48,402 bases of DNA from an uncultured Prevotella sp. Lineage in GTDB: Bacteria; Bacteroidota; Bacteroidia; Bacteroidales; Bacteroidaceae. Under the pieces are notes generated by a model. The model was given only the letters and a program-made list of their open reading frames with translations, searched no databases and was not told the DNA's origin. This document shows, piece by piece, positions 1 to 8,995 of the stretch; position 1 is the stretch's first letter, and every line of letters begins with the position of its first letter. The stretch covers positions 1 to 48,402 of the forward strand of contig OMVI01000094.1 of the NCBI GenBank assembly GCA_900314455.1. Direction: 5' to 3'. The position numbers and the translations under genes were made by a program.

Positions 1-93
1 AGGTATCCCGTTTTTTTCAAACTCGCAAATCTTTTCGAAACTATTTTTTAAAAAGGATGAAAATTTTCGGCTTTCTTGACTTAAATCAACGAA

Positions 94-867
94 TCATCTG
101 CTTTTCTCCAATGAACTTCGCTTGTTTCGTCTATAGCTTCGATAATCGTCAAGTTCGATTTCAACCTCCGGTTCGCATAGTGTTCCTTCATGTGGAAGCC
201 TAAACTTTACATACTTAATATTTAGTCCTCTTTCAATCCATTGATTCTCGTAATAAGTATGAATATCGAGTATTTCCTTTGTTTTTTCATCAAGTTCCAC
301 ATTAGTATGATAAAGATCATCCGTACTCAGAAGAACAGGCAAATTATTTTTCTTTATAATATATAATGTATAGGTAAAAAGAAAATTTGAGTCTGTCTTG
401 AGATGAACAACTCCACCATCGCACAAGAATTTACGATATCTCTCCAAGAAGAAAGAAGATGTAAGCCTCTTATGTGGATTTTTCATTTGAGGGTCCGAAA
501 AAGTCAGCCAGATTTCCTGAACTTCATCAACATCAAAAAAACGGTCTATAATTTCAATGTTGGTTCTCAAGAATGCCACATTTGTCAGATTCTCCTCAAG
601 AGCCTGCTTAGCGCCAGTGTACATACGAGCACCCTTGATATCGACTCCTATGAAATTGACATTAGTAAACATTCTAGCAAGACCAACCGTGTATTCTCCT
701 TTTCCACATCCCAATTCAAGTACAATTGGATTGTTGTTATGGAAATATTTTTTTCCCCACAATCCTTTCATATCAAAAGGTTCGTGGCTAACCACCGAAT
801 AAGGATATTGAAAGACATTCGCAAATGTCTCCATCTCCGCAAATTTCTGTAGTTTTCCTTTGCTCAT
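94..867 (-). CDS. trmB: tRNA (guanine-N7-)-methyltransferase TrmB
   Basis: Cytoplasmic SAM-dependent enzyme that methylates N7 of G46 in the variable loop of tRNA. The SAM-binding loop [10 protein letters not shown] lies at residues 51-60, followed by an acidic strand end (GVDIKGA, about 74-80). The family signature after the catalytic Asp is the Bacteroidetes form [13 protein letters not shown] at about 123-135, in place of the DPWPKKRHHKRR of proteobacteria. At 257 residues the length is normal. The gene is the last of the minus-strand group at the left edge and lies behind the ilvE terminator hairpin, so it may depend on read-through or on a weak promoter that I could not identify. The 93 bases beyond its stop hold nothing I recognise. 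Confidence 0.93.
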   Translation of the reverse strand: MSKGKLQKFAEMETFANVFQYPYSVVSHEPFDMKGLWGKKYFHNNNPIVLELGCGKGEYTVGLARMFTNVNFIGVDIKGARMYTGAKQALEENLTNVAFLRTNIEIIDRFFDVDEVQEIWLTFSDPQMKNPHKRLTSSFFLERYRKFLCDGGVVHLKTDSNFLFTYTLYIIKKNNLPVLLSTDDLYHTNVELDEKTKEILDIHTYYENQWIERGLNIKYVKFRLPHEGTLCEPEVEIELDDYRSYRRNKRSSLEKSR

Positions 868-882
868 ATCTAATTAACGAAA

Positions 883-931
883 ACACCGCATTGCATTTCA
901 AATATTATATAGATGAAACGCAATACGGTGT
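883..931 (-). terminator. Hairpin between ilvE and trmB
   Basis: Two 17-base arms (883-899 and 915-931) pair with only two mismatches around a 15-base AT-rich loop. On the minus strand the stem is followed by TTTTCGTTAATT. It sits 24 bases past the ilvE stop and 16 bases before trmB. It probably ends or attenuates the ilvE transcript; its T-run is short, so termination may be partial. Confidence 0.6.
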
Positions 932-954
932 ATTAAGATGTCAATAAAATATTA

Positions 955-1971
955 TCACTCTATCACTACAGAGGTCCAACCATGCTTGTCCCCTACTGTA
1001 CCATATTGAATTCCGCGCAGAGTTTCATAGAGTTTTGTAGACCAAGGTCCTGGCTTATCACCGAACTTGTATTTCTTACCAGTATCAAGGTCGTCGAGCT
1101 CTGATATTGGAGAAATAACAGCTGCTGTTCCACAAGCTCCAGCCTCTTCAAAAGTATCCAGCTCATCAACTGGTACCGGACGACGCTCTACCTTCAATCC
1201 TAAGTCTTGAGCAATCTGAATAAGACTCTTATTTGTTATTGAAGGAAGAATACTTGTCGACTTAGGAGTAACGTAAGTGTTATTCTTTATACCGAAGAAG
1301 TTGGCAGCACCACATTCATCGACATACTTCTTCTCCTTTGAGTCAAGATAAAACTCAGAACCGTAACCTTTAGATGCAGCAATTGTATGAGCTTTCAAAG
1401 ATGCGGCATAATTACCGCCTACCTTATAGATACCTGTACCCAGTGGTGCAGCACGGTCATAGTCACGGATAATTGCATACTTGTTACTCTGGAAACCTCC
1501 CTTAAAGTATGGACCAACCGGAGTGACAAAGATTAGGAACAAATAGTCCTTTGAAGGATGAACACCGACCTGTGCAGATATACCGATAAGAAGAGGGCGA
1601 ATATAAAGAGTAGCACCGCTCTCATAAGTAGGAATATAATCCTGATTCAGACGTACTACCTTCTCAACCATGCTAACGAACAATTCCGTTGGCACTTTAG
1701 GCATTACAATACCATCGCATGTGCTCTGCAAACGAGCAGCATTATCTTTCACGCGGAACAAACGAACTTTACCATCCGGGCAACGATATGCCTTCATTCC
1801 CTCAAAAGCCTCTTGACCGTAGTGCAGACATGTAGCAGCCATGTGCAAATTAAGGTATTCGTCTGAACAAACTTCCACCTCGCCCCACTTTCCGTCACGA
1901 TAGTAGCAGCGAACATTGTAGTCGGTCTTCATGTAACCGAAAGACAAATTTCCCCAATCTAAATCTTTCAT
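955..1971 (-). CDS. ilvE: Branched-chain amino acid aminotransferase
   Basis: PLP-dependent class IV transaminase that interconverts Leu, Ile and Val with their 2-oxo acids, the last step of branched-chain amino acid synthesis. The PLP lysine is predicted as K183 in IYKVGGNYAAS. The N-terminal EAFEGMKAYR (54-63) and the later DECGAANFF are also typical. Its 338 residues match the eukaryote-like, longer BCAT subgroup common in Bacteroidetes rather than the roughly 309-residue E. coli enzyme. It has its own promoter (2013-2044) and a hairpin behind it. Functionally it completes the pathway started by the leu operon at 14-20 kb, although the two loci are not adjacent. Confidence 0.95.
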   Translation of the reverse strand: MKDLDWGNLSFGYMKTDYNVRCYYRDGKWGEVEVCSDEYLNLHMAATCLHYGQEAFEGMKAYRCPDGKVRLFRVKDNAARLQSTCDGIVMPKVPTELFVSMVEKVVRLNQDYIPTYESGATLYIRPLLIGISAQVGVHPSKDYLFLIFVTPVGPYFKGGFQSNKYAIIRDYDRAAPLGTGIYKVGGNYAASLKAHTIAASKGYGSEFYLDSKEKKYVDECGAANFFGIKNNTYVTPKSTSILPSITNKSLIQIAQDLGLKVERRPVPVDELDTFEEAGACGTAAVISPISELDDLDTGKKYKFGDKPGPWSTKLYETLRGIQYGTVGDKHGWTSVVIE

Positions 1972-2012
1972 ATTTTATTATATTTAAAACTTTATTTCCT
2001 TTTAATTAGCTG

Positions 2013-2044
2013 CAAAATTACAACATTTTATTATAATCTGCAAC
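2013..2044 (-). promoter_or_regulatory. Promoter of ilvE
   Basis: On the minus strand a -7 element TAATTTTG (2013-2020) is preceded, 20 bases upstream, by GTTG (2041-2044). This matches the Bacteroidetes primary-sigma pattern TTTG-N19-21-TAnnTTTG. It predicts a leader of about 35 bases for ilvE. Confidence 0.7.
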
Positions 2045-2093
2045 AAAAGCGACTGTTTTTATATTATTAGTTTGAATATTCTGCCAATTCAAT

Positions 2094-2294
2094 TTACTTT
2101 TTCTCATCGCTGAGTAGTTTCTTTATTTCCTCATCCGTCTTTGTCAGCTTATCTTTGCATATTTTTATAAGCTTCTGAGCCCTTTGAAGATTCTCAACCA
2201 TAGAGTCTACATCCAAATCTCCATCTTCCATTTTGCTGACTATACTTTCGAGTTCCTGTATAGCCTTTTCGTATTTGATTTCTTTCTCCTTCAT
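2094..2294 (-). CDS. xseB: Exodeoxyribonuclease VII small subunit
   Basis: Small subunit of exonuclease VII, which degrades single-stranded DNA from both ends. The 66-residue all-helical protein carries the family pattern: YEKAIQELESIVSKME near the start, then an acidic DGDLDVDSMVE turn, then a Lys-rich second helix ending in DEEIKKLL. Its ATG overlaps the xseA stop by four bases (ATGA), a strong sign of translational coupling and stoichiometric expression with the large subunit. Confidence 0.93.
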   Translation of the reverse strand: MKEKEIKYEKAIQELESIVSKMEDGDLDVDSMVENLQRAQKLIKICKDKLTKTDEEIKKLLSDEKK

Positions 2295-3586
2295 CTTACT
2301 ATAGATTTTATTTTGCCTTTTTCAACCACCGTTACAATTTCATCACCAGTCTTTAATACAGAAGGGTCTTTTAGAGCATGCCCATCTTTATAAGTTATAC
2401 TATATCCATATTTAAGGATACGCTTTGGATTAAGCGATTGTAAACGAGTATTGAGTTGATTAATCTCATTCTCCTTTCTCTCTATAATACCTTTTACAGC
2501 ATTCTGCAAACGCAAGTTTATCTTATCAAGATTAGAGTTCTCAGACCCTATCTTAATATTAAATAAAGATAAGATATGCTGAAACATTTTGTCTAACAGA
2601 GCCTCTTGCTTCGTTTTAGCAATAGAAAAGAGAAGCGGAATTTGCCTAGAATATTTCTCAAGTCTCACCTTTTCGTAGTCAATTTGTCTGGAAACAGTAT
2701 TAACTATCACATCCTGAGCTTTTTCAAGAAAAGATTTGACTTCAACCAAATGGTCTATGAGAAATGCAGCAGCAGCCGTCGGAGTCTTTACGCTAGCGTA
2801 AGCCACCATATCCAGGACGCATTCATCGCGTTCATGCCCTATACCTGTTATTACAGGCAACGGGAAATTTGCCACATTCTCTGCAAGCGGCAACGTATCA
2901 AATCCGCTAAAGTCCGCCGTTCCGCCACCACCACGGATTATAACGACAACATCAAAATCATCAATTCGTTCGTTAATCTGGTTCAGCGCAGAAATAATGC
3001 TTTCCTCTACTTGCTGTCCCTGCATAACCGCTTGGAACAACGTAGTACTAAACCTAAATCCATAATCGTTATTATCTATTTGATTACAGAAATCTCCATA
3101 CCCGGCAGCTGTCAACGATGAGATTATGGCTATGCGCTGAGCGAAAACAGGCAACGTCAGTTCACGTTGCATATCGAATACGCCCTCTTCTTTAAGTTTC
3201 CTTACAATCTCACGACGCTTTCGAGCCATATCGCCCAATGTGAATTCCGGATTTATGTCCGTAACAATCCAGGAGAATCCATAAAGCTCATGAAATTGTG
3301 GATACACTTGAAGCATCACCTTCATACCCGAATGCAACTGTTGACCAGCCACTCTCTCGAAATAAGAGCGGATAGTTCCCCAATTGGTTCGCCAGCATTT
3401 AGCAGAAGCCTTAGCGATAGGAACATTTGAGCTATCGTCCTTCTCGACAAGTTCCATATAGCAATGCCCACGGCTTTCCCGACATTCCGTCAGTTCAGCC
3501 TCAACCCAATAATCATTCACCATAGTTGTTTCTATGGTTTCCTTTACAAGGGAATTAAGTTCGTATAGCGTTAACGCTTTGGGCAT
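2291..3586 (-). CDS. xseA: Exodeoxyribonuclease VII large subunit
   Basis: Catalytic subunit of exonuclease VII. An N-terminal OB fold (about residues 20-110, with VNDYWVEAELTECRESRGHCY) binds single-stranded DNA. It is followed by the catalytic core with IAIISSLTAAGYGDF, the diagnostic glycine run VVVIIRGGGGTADFSGFD, and TGIGHERDECVLDMVA. A coiled-coil C-terminal arm (about 280-390) ends in the usual KYGYSIT...GDEIVTVVEKGKI segment. It is transcribed 27 bases downstream of the subtilase gene and overlaps xseB, so the three form one likely operon. Length is 431 residues, within the family range. Confidence 0.95.
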   Translation of the reverse strand: MPKALTLYELNSLVKETIETTMVNDYWVEAELTECRESRGHCYMELVEKDDSSNVPIAKASAKCWRTNWGTIRSYFERVAGQQLHSGMKVMLQVYPQFHELYGFSWIVTDINPEFTLGDMARKRREIVRKLKEEGVFDMQRELTLPVFAQRIAIISSLTAAGYGDFCNQIDNNDYGFRFSTTLFQAVMQGQQVEESIISALNQINERIDDFDVVVIIRGGGGTADFSGFDTLPLAENVANFPLPVITGIGHERDECVLDMVAYASVKTPTAAAAFLIDHLVEVKSFLEKAQDVIVNTVSRQIDYEKVRLEKYSRQIPLLFSIAKTKQEALLDKMFQHILSLFNIKIGSENSNLDKINLRLQNAVKGIIERKENEINQLNTRLQSLNPKRILKYGYSITYKDGHALKDPSVLKTGDEIVTVVEKGKIKSIVR

Positions 3587-3613
3587 AATCTCGGTTAAAT
3601 TAATTCTTCGTAA

Positions 3614-5035
3614 TTATTTTGCAGATGAATTCAACCCGTCAGTATAGGCTCTCCAGAAATCCGGAACACCGTATCCATAAATATTATCAGGATGCTCCAC
3701 ATTATTACTGGACATTTGTACCAATCTGATTATCTCTTTGGCACTTTTGTTAGGAAGAGCCTGCCACAAGCATGCAACCATACCGGCAACTGTAGGACAC
3801 GAGAAAGAAGTACCGTTATTATGCTGTATGGAGCCACTTCCGCTCACAACTGCCGTAGAATTCCCGACAGCCATCACATCAGGCTTAATCCTTCCGTCCG
3901 CAGTTGGTCCAACAGAACTGAATGGAGTATTAAGTCCCTGAAAAGTTATAGCACCTACTGTTAATATATTCTCAGCGTCAGCCGGGAAATTTATTTTCTT
4001 CCACGAGCCCATTCCGTCATTACCAGCACTATTAACGCATACTATACCCTTATCGGCAAGCATAGATGCAGTACGAGAAATCAAGGCTGTATGACCGTCC
4101 TGCTCATAATAATAATGATTAGCCGTAGAGTCGTCGAAATGATGGTAACCTAGCGAAGAGCTTATTATATCCGCTCCGACGCTATCTGCGAATTCCGCAG
4201 CCTCTGCCCAATAATCTTCCTCTACCGTGTTTTCTGAATCAAAATTCTCTGAACGCAACAACCAGAAAGAAGCTCCAGGGGCAGTACCGACAAAAACATT
4301 AGGCTGATTCATAGCCATAACCGAAAGCGTTTTAGTACCATGGTCCATCTGTTGGAATACGTTATCCGACGTAGCAGTTGCAACAAAATTACGAGTGCCA
4401 AGAATATTTACATTCTTAAAGGCCGGTATTCTATCGACATTCATGAAGCCTGCATCAAGCACAGCTATTGTCATATTCTCTCCCCGGAAACCGGCATCGT
4501 GAAGCCGCTTCCCATCCATCATATCCAACTGCTTCTGTCCTTCGCCATAGAATGACTTTTCCGATTTATTCCATGTCTGGAACTTACCGGTAATATTATC
4601 ACGCAGGGACGGCATCTCGAAATTTATCTTAGTCTTATAAACGCGCTGGGCTTTCTTGACAAACGGCAATGTTGCAAGAGCCTCCAAATCCTTTTCATTC
4701 TTGCTAAGAACAAGTACCGTATTGTTCCACTTACTTGTCCCGACAATTGCGACATGGCGATTTCTGAGTAATTTCAAGTAAACGGGTGAAACCGGCAAAT
4801 CTGTTGAATCAAGTGCCAAGCCCTGTCTTTCCCTGCGCAGTATTGATTTGCGAGACAAGAACTTCTCTGGCTTTGACAATTCATAGGGAGTCCCCTTTTT
4901 GTCCTTAAGAGTTAAGCGATAAATATAGCTTGTTTCAATGGGCTTTAAAACAGAATCGCCTTTCTGTTTGTTATGTCCATAAACTATAGACACTACTACT
5001 GTAAGAAACAAGAATAAGAGTAAAGACTTTTTCAT
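3614..5035 (-). CDS. Secreted S8 (subtilisin-like) serine protease
   Basis: Exported serine endopeptidase. A signal peptide occupies residues 1-20 (Lys-Lys, a hydrophobic stretch, then VYG). An inhibitor-like propeptide follows to about residue 150, and then the peptidase S8 domain. The complete triad is visible: Asp194 in AVLDAGF, His232 in MDHGTKTLS and Ser410 in NNGTSFSCPTVAG, with the oxyanion Asn339 in NSAGND. The protein ends soon after the catalytic domain, and I see no type IX sorting domain. It is the first gene of an apparent operon with xseA and xseB. Its substrate cannot be read from the sequence; similar Bacteroidetes subtilases are annotated only as S8 family peptidases. Confidence 0.92.
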   Translation of the reverse strand: MKKSLLLFLFLTVVVSIVYGHNKQKGDSVLKPIETSYIYRLTLKDKKGTPYELSKPEKFLSRKSILRRERQGLALDSTDLPVSPVYLKLLRNRHVAIVGTSKWNNTVLVLSKNEKDLEALATLPFVKKAQRVYKTKINFEMPSLRDNITGKFQTWNKSEKSFYGEGQKQLDMMDGKRLHDAGFRGENMTIAVLDAGFMNVDRIPAFKNVNILGTRNFVATATSDNVFQQMDHGTKTLSVMAMNQPNVFVGTAPGASFWLLRSENFDSENTVEEDYWAEAAEFADSVGADIISSSLGYHHFDDSTANHYYYEQDGHTALISRTASMLADKGIVCVNSAGNDGMGSWKKINFPADAENILTVGAITFQGLNTPFSSVGPTADGRIKPDVMAVGNSTAVVSGSGSIQHNNGTSFSCPTVAGMVACLWQALPNKSAKEIIRLVQMSSNNVEHPDNIYGYGVPDFWRAYTDGLNSSAK

Positions 5036-5127
5036 TTACACAAATTTGCGTATTCCACAAAACGTTTCACTTAGTTCCACTTTCCATATAAAGTCTGCAT
5101 GACAGCCTCTACAGAAAAATTTTGATG

Positions 5128-5135
5128 CAAAAGTA
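5128..5135 (-). promoter_or_regulatory. Possible -7 element of the subtilase operon
   Basis: The minus strand has TACTTTTG here, about 92 bases before the subtilase start. No TTTG lies at the proper 19-21 base spacing (the nearest is at 23), so only the -7 half is supported. Confidence 0.4.
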
Positions 5136-5229
5136 ATATTATATTTCCAAAAGGAGGACAAAATAGATATAAAAAAAGTTACCATACAATATATTATAAG
5201 TCAAACAATGCCATGTTGAATATTTTTTG

Positions 5230-5237
5230 TAACTTTG
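5230..5237 (+). promoter_or_regulatory. -7 element of the MATE gene
   Basis: TAACTTTG fits the Bacteroidetes -7 consensus and lies 16 bases before the ATG at 5254, so the leader would be only about 10 bases. The -33 half is not clear. The rest of the 218-base divergent spacer holds only this element and the opposing TACTTTTG. Confidence 0.55.
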
Positions 5238-5253
5238 CCAAATAATTTAAGTT

Positions 5254-6624
5254 ATGCCACAAACAATAGATAACAAGAAAGCGACGCTGGAACTAGGCAC
5301 ACAACCTGTAGGACGACTCCTTTGGGAATACGCCCTCCCAGCCATTATTGCCATGACGGCCTCATCGCTTTACAACATAATCGACCGCATCTTTATCGGA
5401 CAAGTTGTCGGACCTGAGGCAATAGCTGGTCTGACTATAACTTTCCCGTTCATGAACCTTGCCGGAGCTTTTGGAGCCGCAGTAGGTGTAGGTGCATCAA
5501 CGGCTATCAGCGTAAAACTTGGGCAGAAGGATTATACGACCGCTGAGAACATCCTCGGAAATACCGTAACCCTTAATCTCATCATCGGTATAGGATTCTC
5601 TATTGTATGTCTTGTCTTTCTCGACCCCATACTACGTTTCTTCGGAGCCAGCGAAGCCACACTGCCATACGCCCGTGATTTCATGCAGATAATCCTTGCG
5701 GGAAATGTTTTCTCACACATGTACTTCGGAATGAACGCCGTGCTACGTGCTGCTTCCAAGCCTAAGCAAGCCATGTATGCCACGATATTCACCGTTTTCA
5801 TGAACATCCTGCTTGATGTTGTTTTCATCTTATGGTGGGGATGGGGAATACGAGGTGCAGCCTTTGCCACTATCATATCGCAAACGCTTGCATTATGCTG
5901 GCAGATGAAGCTTTTCAGCAACAAGAGCGAATTACTTCATCTGAAACGTGGCATATACCGTTTGAAAGCACAGTTGGTAAAAATAATTATAGCTATCGGC
6001 ATATCACCATTCCTAATGAACGTATGCGCCTGCGTTGTCGTCATCTTTGTCAACAATCAGCTTGCTCGCTATGGCGGTGATATGGCAGTAGGAGGCTACG
6101 GCATATCGAACTCCGTTGCAACAATCTTCGCCATGTTCGTAATCGGACTGAACCAAGGTATGCAACCAATAGCCGGATACAACTATGGAAGCCAACAGCT
6201 CGACCGACTCATGAGAGTCCTCAAACTCGCAATAATCGGTGGCACCTGCATTATGACTTTCGGTTGGCTGACAGGCGAATTCTTCCCACAGCAAATTGCA
6301 CGGTTGTTTACCACTGACAAGGAACTTACAGATATGTCAATAGTTGCTACAAAGTTCAACATGTTGGCATTCCCGATTATCGGTTTCCAGATGGTAGTTA
6401 CGAACTTCTTCCAATGTATTGGCAAAGTAAAGATAAGCATATTCCTCAGTCTGAGCCGGCAGCTATTAGTTTTGGTTCCTTTGTTGGCTATTCTCCCTCT
6501 TTTCTTCGGGCTGAATGGTGTATGGTATGCATTACCTGCGTCTGACACTACAGCATCGGTTATTGCATTAGTCATAATAACCATATACATGAGGAAGTTC
6601 AAGAAGCAAATGAAAAGCGCATAA
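5254..6624 (+). CDS. MATE family multidrug/cation antiporter
   Basis: Inner-membrane exporter of the MATE family that moves drugs or metabolites outward in exchange for Na+ or H+. The 456 residues contain about 12 hydrophobic segments in two halves. The first half shows PLLWEYALPAI-like and IDRIFIGQVVGPEAIAGLT signatures; the second repeats the pattern with FVIGLNQGMQPIAGYNYGS, a MATE hallmark. The gene starts a plus-strand group and ends 12 bases before the kinase-like gene. Substrate is not predictable. The order MATE, kinase-like protein, phosphoesterase suggests cotranscription, not a common pathway. Confidence 0.92.
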   Translation: MPQTIDNKKATLELGTQPVGRLLWEYALPAIIAMTASSLYNIIDRIFIGQVVGPEAIAGLTITFPFMNLAGAFGAAVGVGASTAISVKLGQKDYTTAENILGNTVTLNLIIGIGFSIVCLVFLDPILRFFGASEATLPYARDFMQIILAGNVFSHMYFGMNAVLRAASKPKQAMYATIFTVFMNILLDVVFILWWGWGIRGAAFATIISQTLALCWQMKLFSNKSELLHLKRGIYRLKAQLVKIIIAIGISPFLMNVCACVVVIFVNNQLARYGGDMAVGGYGISNSVATIFAMFVIGLNQGMQPIAGYNYGSQQLDRLMRVLKLAIIGGTCIMTFGWLTGEFFPQQIARLFTTDKELTDMSIVATKFNMLAFPIIGFQMVVTNFFQCIGKVKISIFLSLSRQLLVLVPLLAILPLFFGLNGVWYALPASDTTASVIALVIITIYMRKFKKQMKSA

Positions 6625-6636
6625 AACATTTCTACT

Positions 6637-7260
6637 ATGGATGAAAATATAATAATAAATATAGGAAGACAAATAGGCAGTGGCGGTCGTGTAATTGCCA
6701 AAATGCTCGCAGAAGAATTCAACTGCAAATTCTACGATAAAGAGCTTCTTGACCTTGCCGCAAAAGAGAGCGGCTTCTCCAAGAAATTCTTTGAGCAGAA
6801 CGACGAGCAGAAAGGCTTTCTCCGCAGTCGCTTCCACCTGCAAATACCATTGCTTGGAGAAAACAATTTCTACAAGAGTAGCTTCTCTGACGATAGTCTG
6901 TATCAGTTCCAAAGCAATGCCATTCGCAAGGCAGCGGAAGGAAACAGTTGCGTATTCGTCGGACGTACTGCCGACTACGTCCTCCGCGATAAGAAAAATA
7001 TCGTAAACATCTTCATCACCGCTTCCATGAACTACCGCATACAGCAAGTGAGCAAACGTCATAACTGCTCACGTTCTGAGGCCCGCAAGATTATTAAGAA
7101 AGGCGAAAGCGAAAGAGCAAGCTACTATAATTATTACACCGGGAAGACATGGGGAGACTCTACAAGCTATGACCTCTGTATAAACAGCGACCATATAGGG
7201 TTGGAGAACACCGAAAAACTCATTGCCGAATTCATTCGTCAATGGTTCAACTTAAAATAA
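6637..7260 (+). CDS. Cytidylate kinase-like family protein
   Basis: P-loop protein of the cytidylate-kinase-like family, expected in the cytoplasm. The phosphate loop is GRQIGSGGR near residue 10. There is a central FVGRTADYVL segment, and then a basic lid-like helix region with RIQQVSKRHNCSRSEARKIIKKGE. Real CMP kinase (Cmk) is a separate family; members of this group are common in Bacteroidetes and Firmicutes and their substrate is unproven. It lies 12 bases behind the MATE gene and 7 bases ahead of the phosphoesterase, so the three are probably one transcript. Confidence 0.85.
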   Translation: MDENIIINIGRQIGSGGRVIAKMLAEEFNCKFYDKELLDLAAKESGFSKKFFEQNDEQKGFLRSRFHLQIPLLGENNFYKSSFSDDSLYQFQSNAIRKAAEGNSCVFVGRTADYVLRDKKNIVNIFITASMNYRIQQVSKRHNCSRSEARKIIKKGESERASYYNYYTGKTWGDSTSYDLCINSDHIGLENTEKLIAEFIRQWFNLK

Positions 7261-7267
7261 ATCACAA

Positions 7268-7777
7268 GTGAAAGTTATCGGAATCATAAGCGACACCCAT
7301 GGCTATTGGGACGAAAAATACGAAAAGTATCTTGGCGACTGCGACGAGATATGGCATGCCGGCGACATCGGCTCCACAGAAGTTGCCGATAGATTTGAAG
7401 CCATGCGCCCGACTTTCCGCGCCGTCTACGGCAATTGTGACGGCTACGACTTAAGAGCACGCTATAGCGAAATCCTAAGATTCAAATGCGAGGACGTTGA
7501 TGTTCTTATGAAGCACATTGGCGGTTATCCCGGCCATTACGACCGTTCCATTGTAAAATCCATATATGCCTCACCACCAAAGCTTTTTATCTCCGGTCAC
7601 TCTCACATTCTAAAGGTCATGCCGGACAAATCGCTCGGATTATTACACATAAACCCTGGCGCAGCCGGTCTGATGGGATGGCAAAGGGAACGCACGCTTA
7701 TCAGACTTGAGATAGATGGCAATAAATTTGGCAATTGTGACGTTATAACATTAGGTAAAAACAAAAGTATATTATAA
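7268..7777 (+). CDS. YfcE-type metallophosphoesterase
   Basis: Small calcineurin-like phosphodiesterase of the YfcE/MJ0936 group, using two metal ions. All metal-binding motifs are present: ISDTHG (Asp9, His11), WHAGDIG, VYGNCDGYD and the C-terminal ISGHSHI. The start is a GTG seven bases after the stop of the previous gene; no ATG lies upstream that keeps the first beta strand (KVIGIISDTHG), so GTG is the best choice. At 169 residues it is typical for the family. The biological substrate is unknown. It closes the operon that starts with the MATE gene. Confidence 0.9.
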   Translation: MKVIGIISDTHGYWDEKYEKYLGDCDEIWHAGDIGSTEVADRFEAMRPTFRAVYGNCDGYDLRARYSEILRFKCEDVDVLMKHIGGYPGHYDRSIVKSIYASPPKLFISGHSHILKVMPDKSLGLLHINPGAAGLMGWQRERTLIRLEIDGNKFGNCDVITLGKNKSIL

Positions 7778-7817
7778 GAAAACACTCTGCCTCATAAGCA
7801 GGGATAAAAATCAAGAT

Positions 7818-8987
7818 ATGAAAACATACTTAGTAACAGGAGCAGCAGGTTTCATCGGTTCAAACTTCATCAAATACCTGCTTTACAAGAAGTACAAGAA
7901 CGACGACATCAAGATTATAATTCTTGACGCTCTCACCTACGCCGGCAATTTTGGCACTATCAAGGACGACATCGACAACAAGCGTTGTTTCTTCATCAAG
8001 GGAGACATTCGTGACCGTCAGCTAGCCGATAAGATTTTCGCAGAGAACGACATCGACTATGTTGTCAACTTCGCAGCAGAAAGCCATGTCGACCGATCCA
8101 TTGAAGACCCACAACTGTTTCTAAGTGTCAACATCCTTGGCACACAGAACCTCCTTGACGCCGCACGCCGTGCATGGGTCACTGGCAAGGACGAGAACGG
8201 CTATCCGACATGGAAAGACGGCAAACGCTTCCATCAGGTATCAACCGATGAAGTTTACGGCTCACTTGGTGCTGAGGGGTATTTCACGGAGACAACACCT
8301 GTAAGCCCTCACAGTCCGTATTCAGCCAGCAAGACAAGTGCTGACCTCTTCGTAATGGCTTATCGCGACACATACCACATGCCGGTGAGCATCACACGCT
8401 GCTCCAACAACTATGGACCATATCACTTCCCAGAGAAACTTATTCCATTAATCATCAACAATATTCTCGAAGGAAAGAAACTTCCTGTTTATGGAGAAGG
8501 ATTAAACGTTCGCGACTGGCTCTATGTCGAAGACCACTGCAAGGCAATAGATATGGTCGTTCGCAACGGACGTGCCGGAGAAGTTTACAACGTCGGTGGT
8601 CACAACGAAATGAAGAATATCGATATTGTGAAACTTACTATAAAGACAATCCACGATATGATGGAGAAGGACAAGAGTCTGCGCAAGGTTCTTAAGAAGC
8701 AGGTTCGCGATGCCAATGGCGATATTGATATTTCGTGGATTAACAACGATTTGATAACCCACGTCGCCGACCGTCTTGGCCACGACCAGCGCTATGCCAT
8801 CGACCCGACGAAGATTAAGAACGAGCTTGGCTGGTATCCTGAGACTAAGTTTGCCGACGGTATCGTAAAGACAATAAAGTGGAACCTCGACAACCAGCAA
8901 TGGATACAAGAGGTTACTTCAGGCGATTATCAGAAGTACTACGACATAATGTACGGCAAAGACCGTCACGGTAAGGAAATAGGATAA
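7818..8987 (+). CDS. rfbB: dTDP-glucose 4,6-dehydratase
   Basis: Short-chain dehydrogenase/reductase enzyme that converts dTDP-glucose to dTDP-4-keto-6-deoxyglucose, the branch point for dTDP-rhamnose and dTDP-amino sugars. The Rossmann loop TGAAGFIGS is at residues 7-15, the catalytic STDEVYG at about 142-148, and the YxxxK pair is Tyr168 and Lys172 in SPYSASK. At 389 residues it is longer than the usual 350-360, owing to inserts near residues 120-136 and 285-315. It heads the run with the HTH protein, purT, the cupin and the transferase. The matching rfbA is 24 kb away, and rfbC and rfbD are not in the window. Confidence 0.95.
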   Translation: MKTYLVTGAAGFIGSNFIKYLLYKKYKNDDIKIIILDALTYAGNFGTIKDDIDNKRCFFIKGDIRDRQLADKIFAENDIDYVVNFAAESHVDRSIEDPQLFLSVNILGTQNLLDAARRAWVTGKDENGYPTWKDGKRFHQVSTDEVYGSLGAEGYFTETTPVSPHSPYSASKTSADLFVMAYRDTYHMPVSITRCSNNYGPYHFPEKLIPLIINNILEGKKLPVYGEGLNVRDWLYVEDHCKAIDMVVRNGRAGEVYNVGGHNEMKNIDIVKLTIKTIHDMMEKDKSLRKVLKKQVRDANGDIDISWINNDLITHVADRLGHDQRYAIDPTKIKNELGWYPETKFADGIVKTIKWNLDNQQWIQEVTSGDYQKYYDIMYGKDRHGKEIG

Positions 8988-8995
8988 TAAACGTC

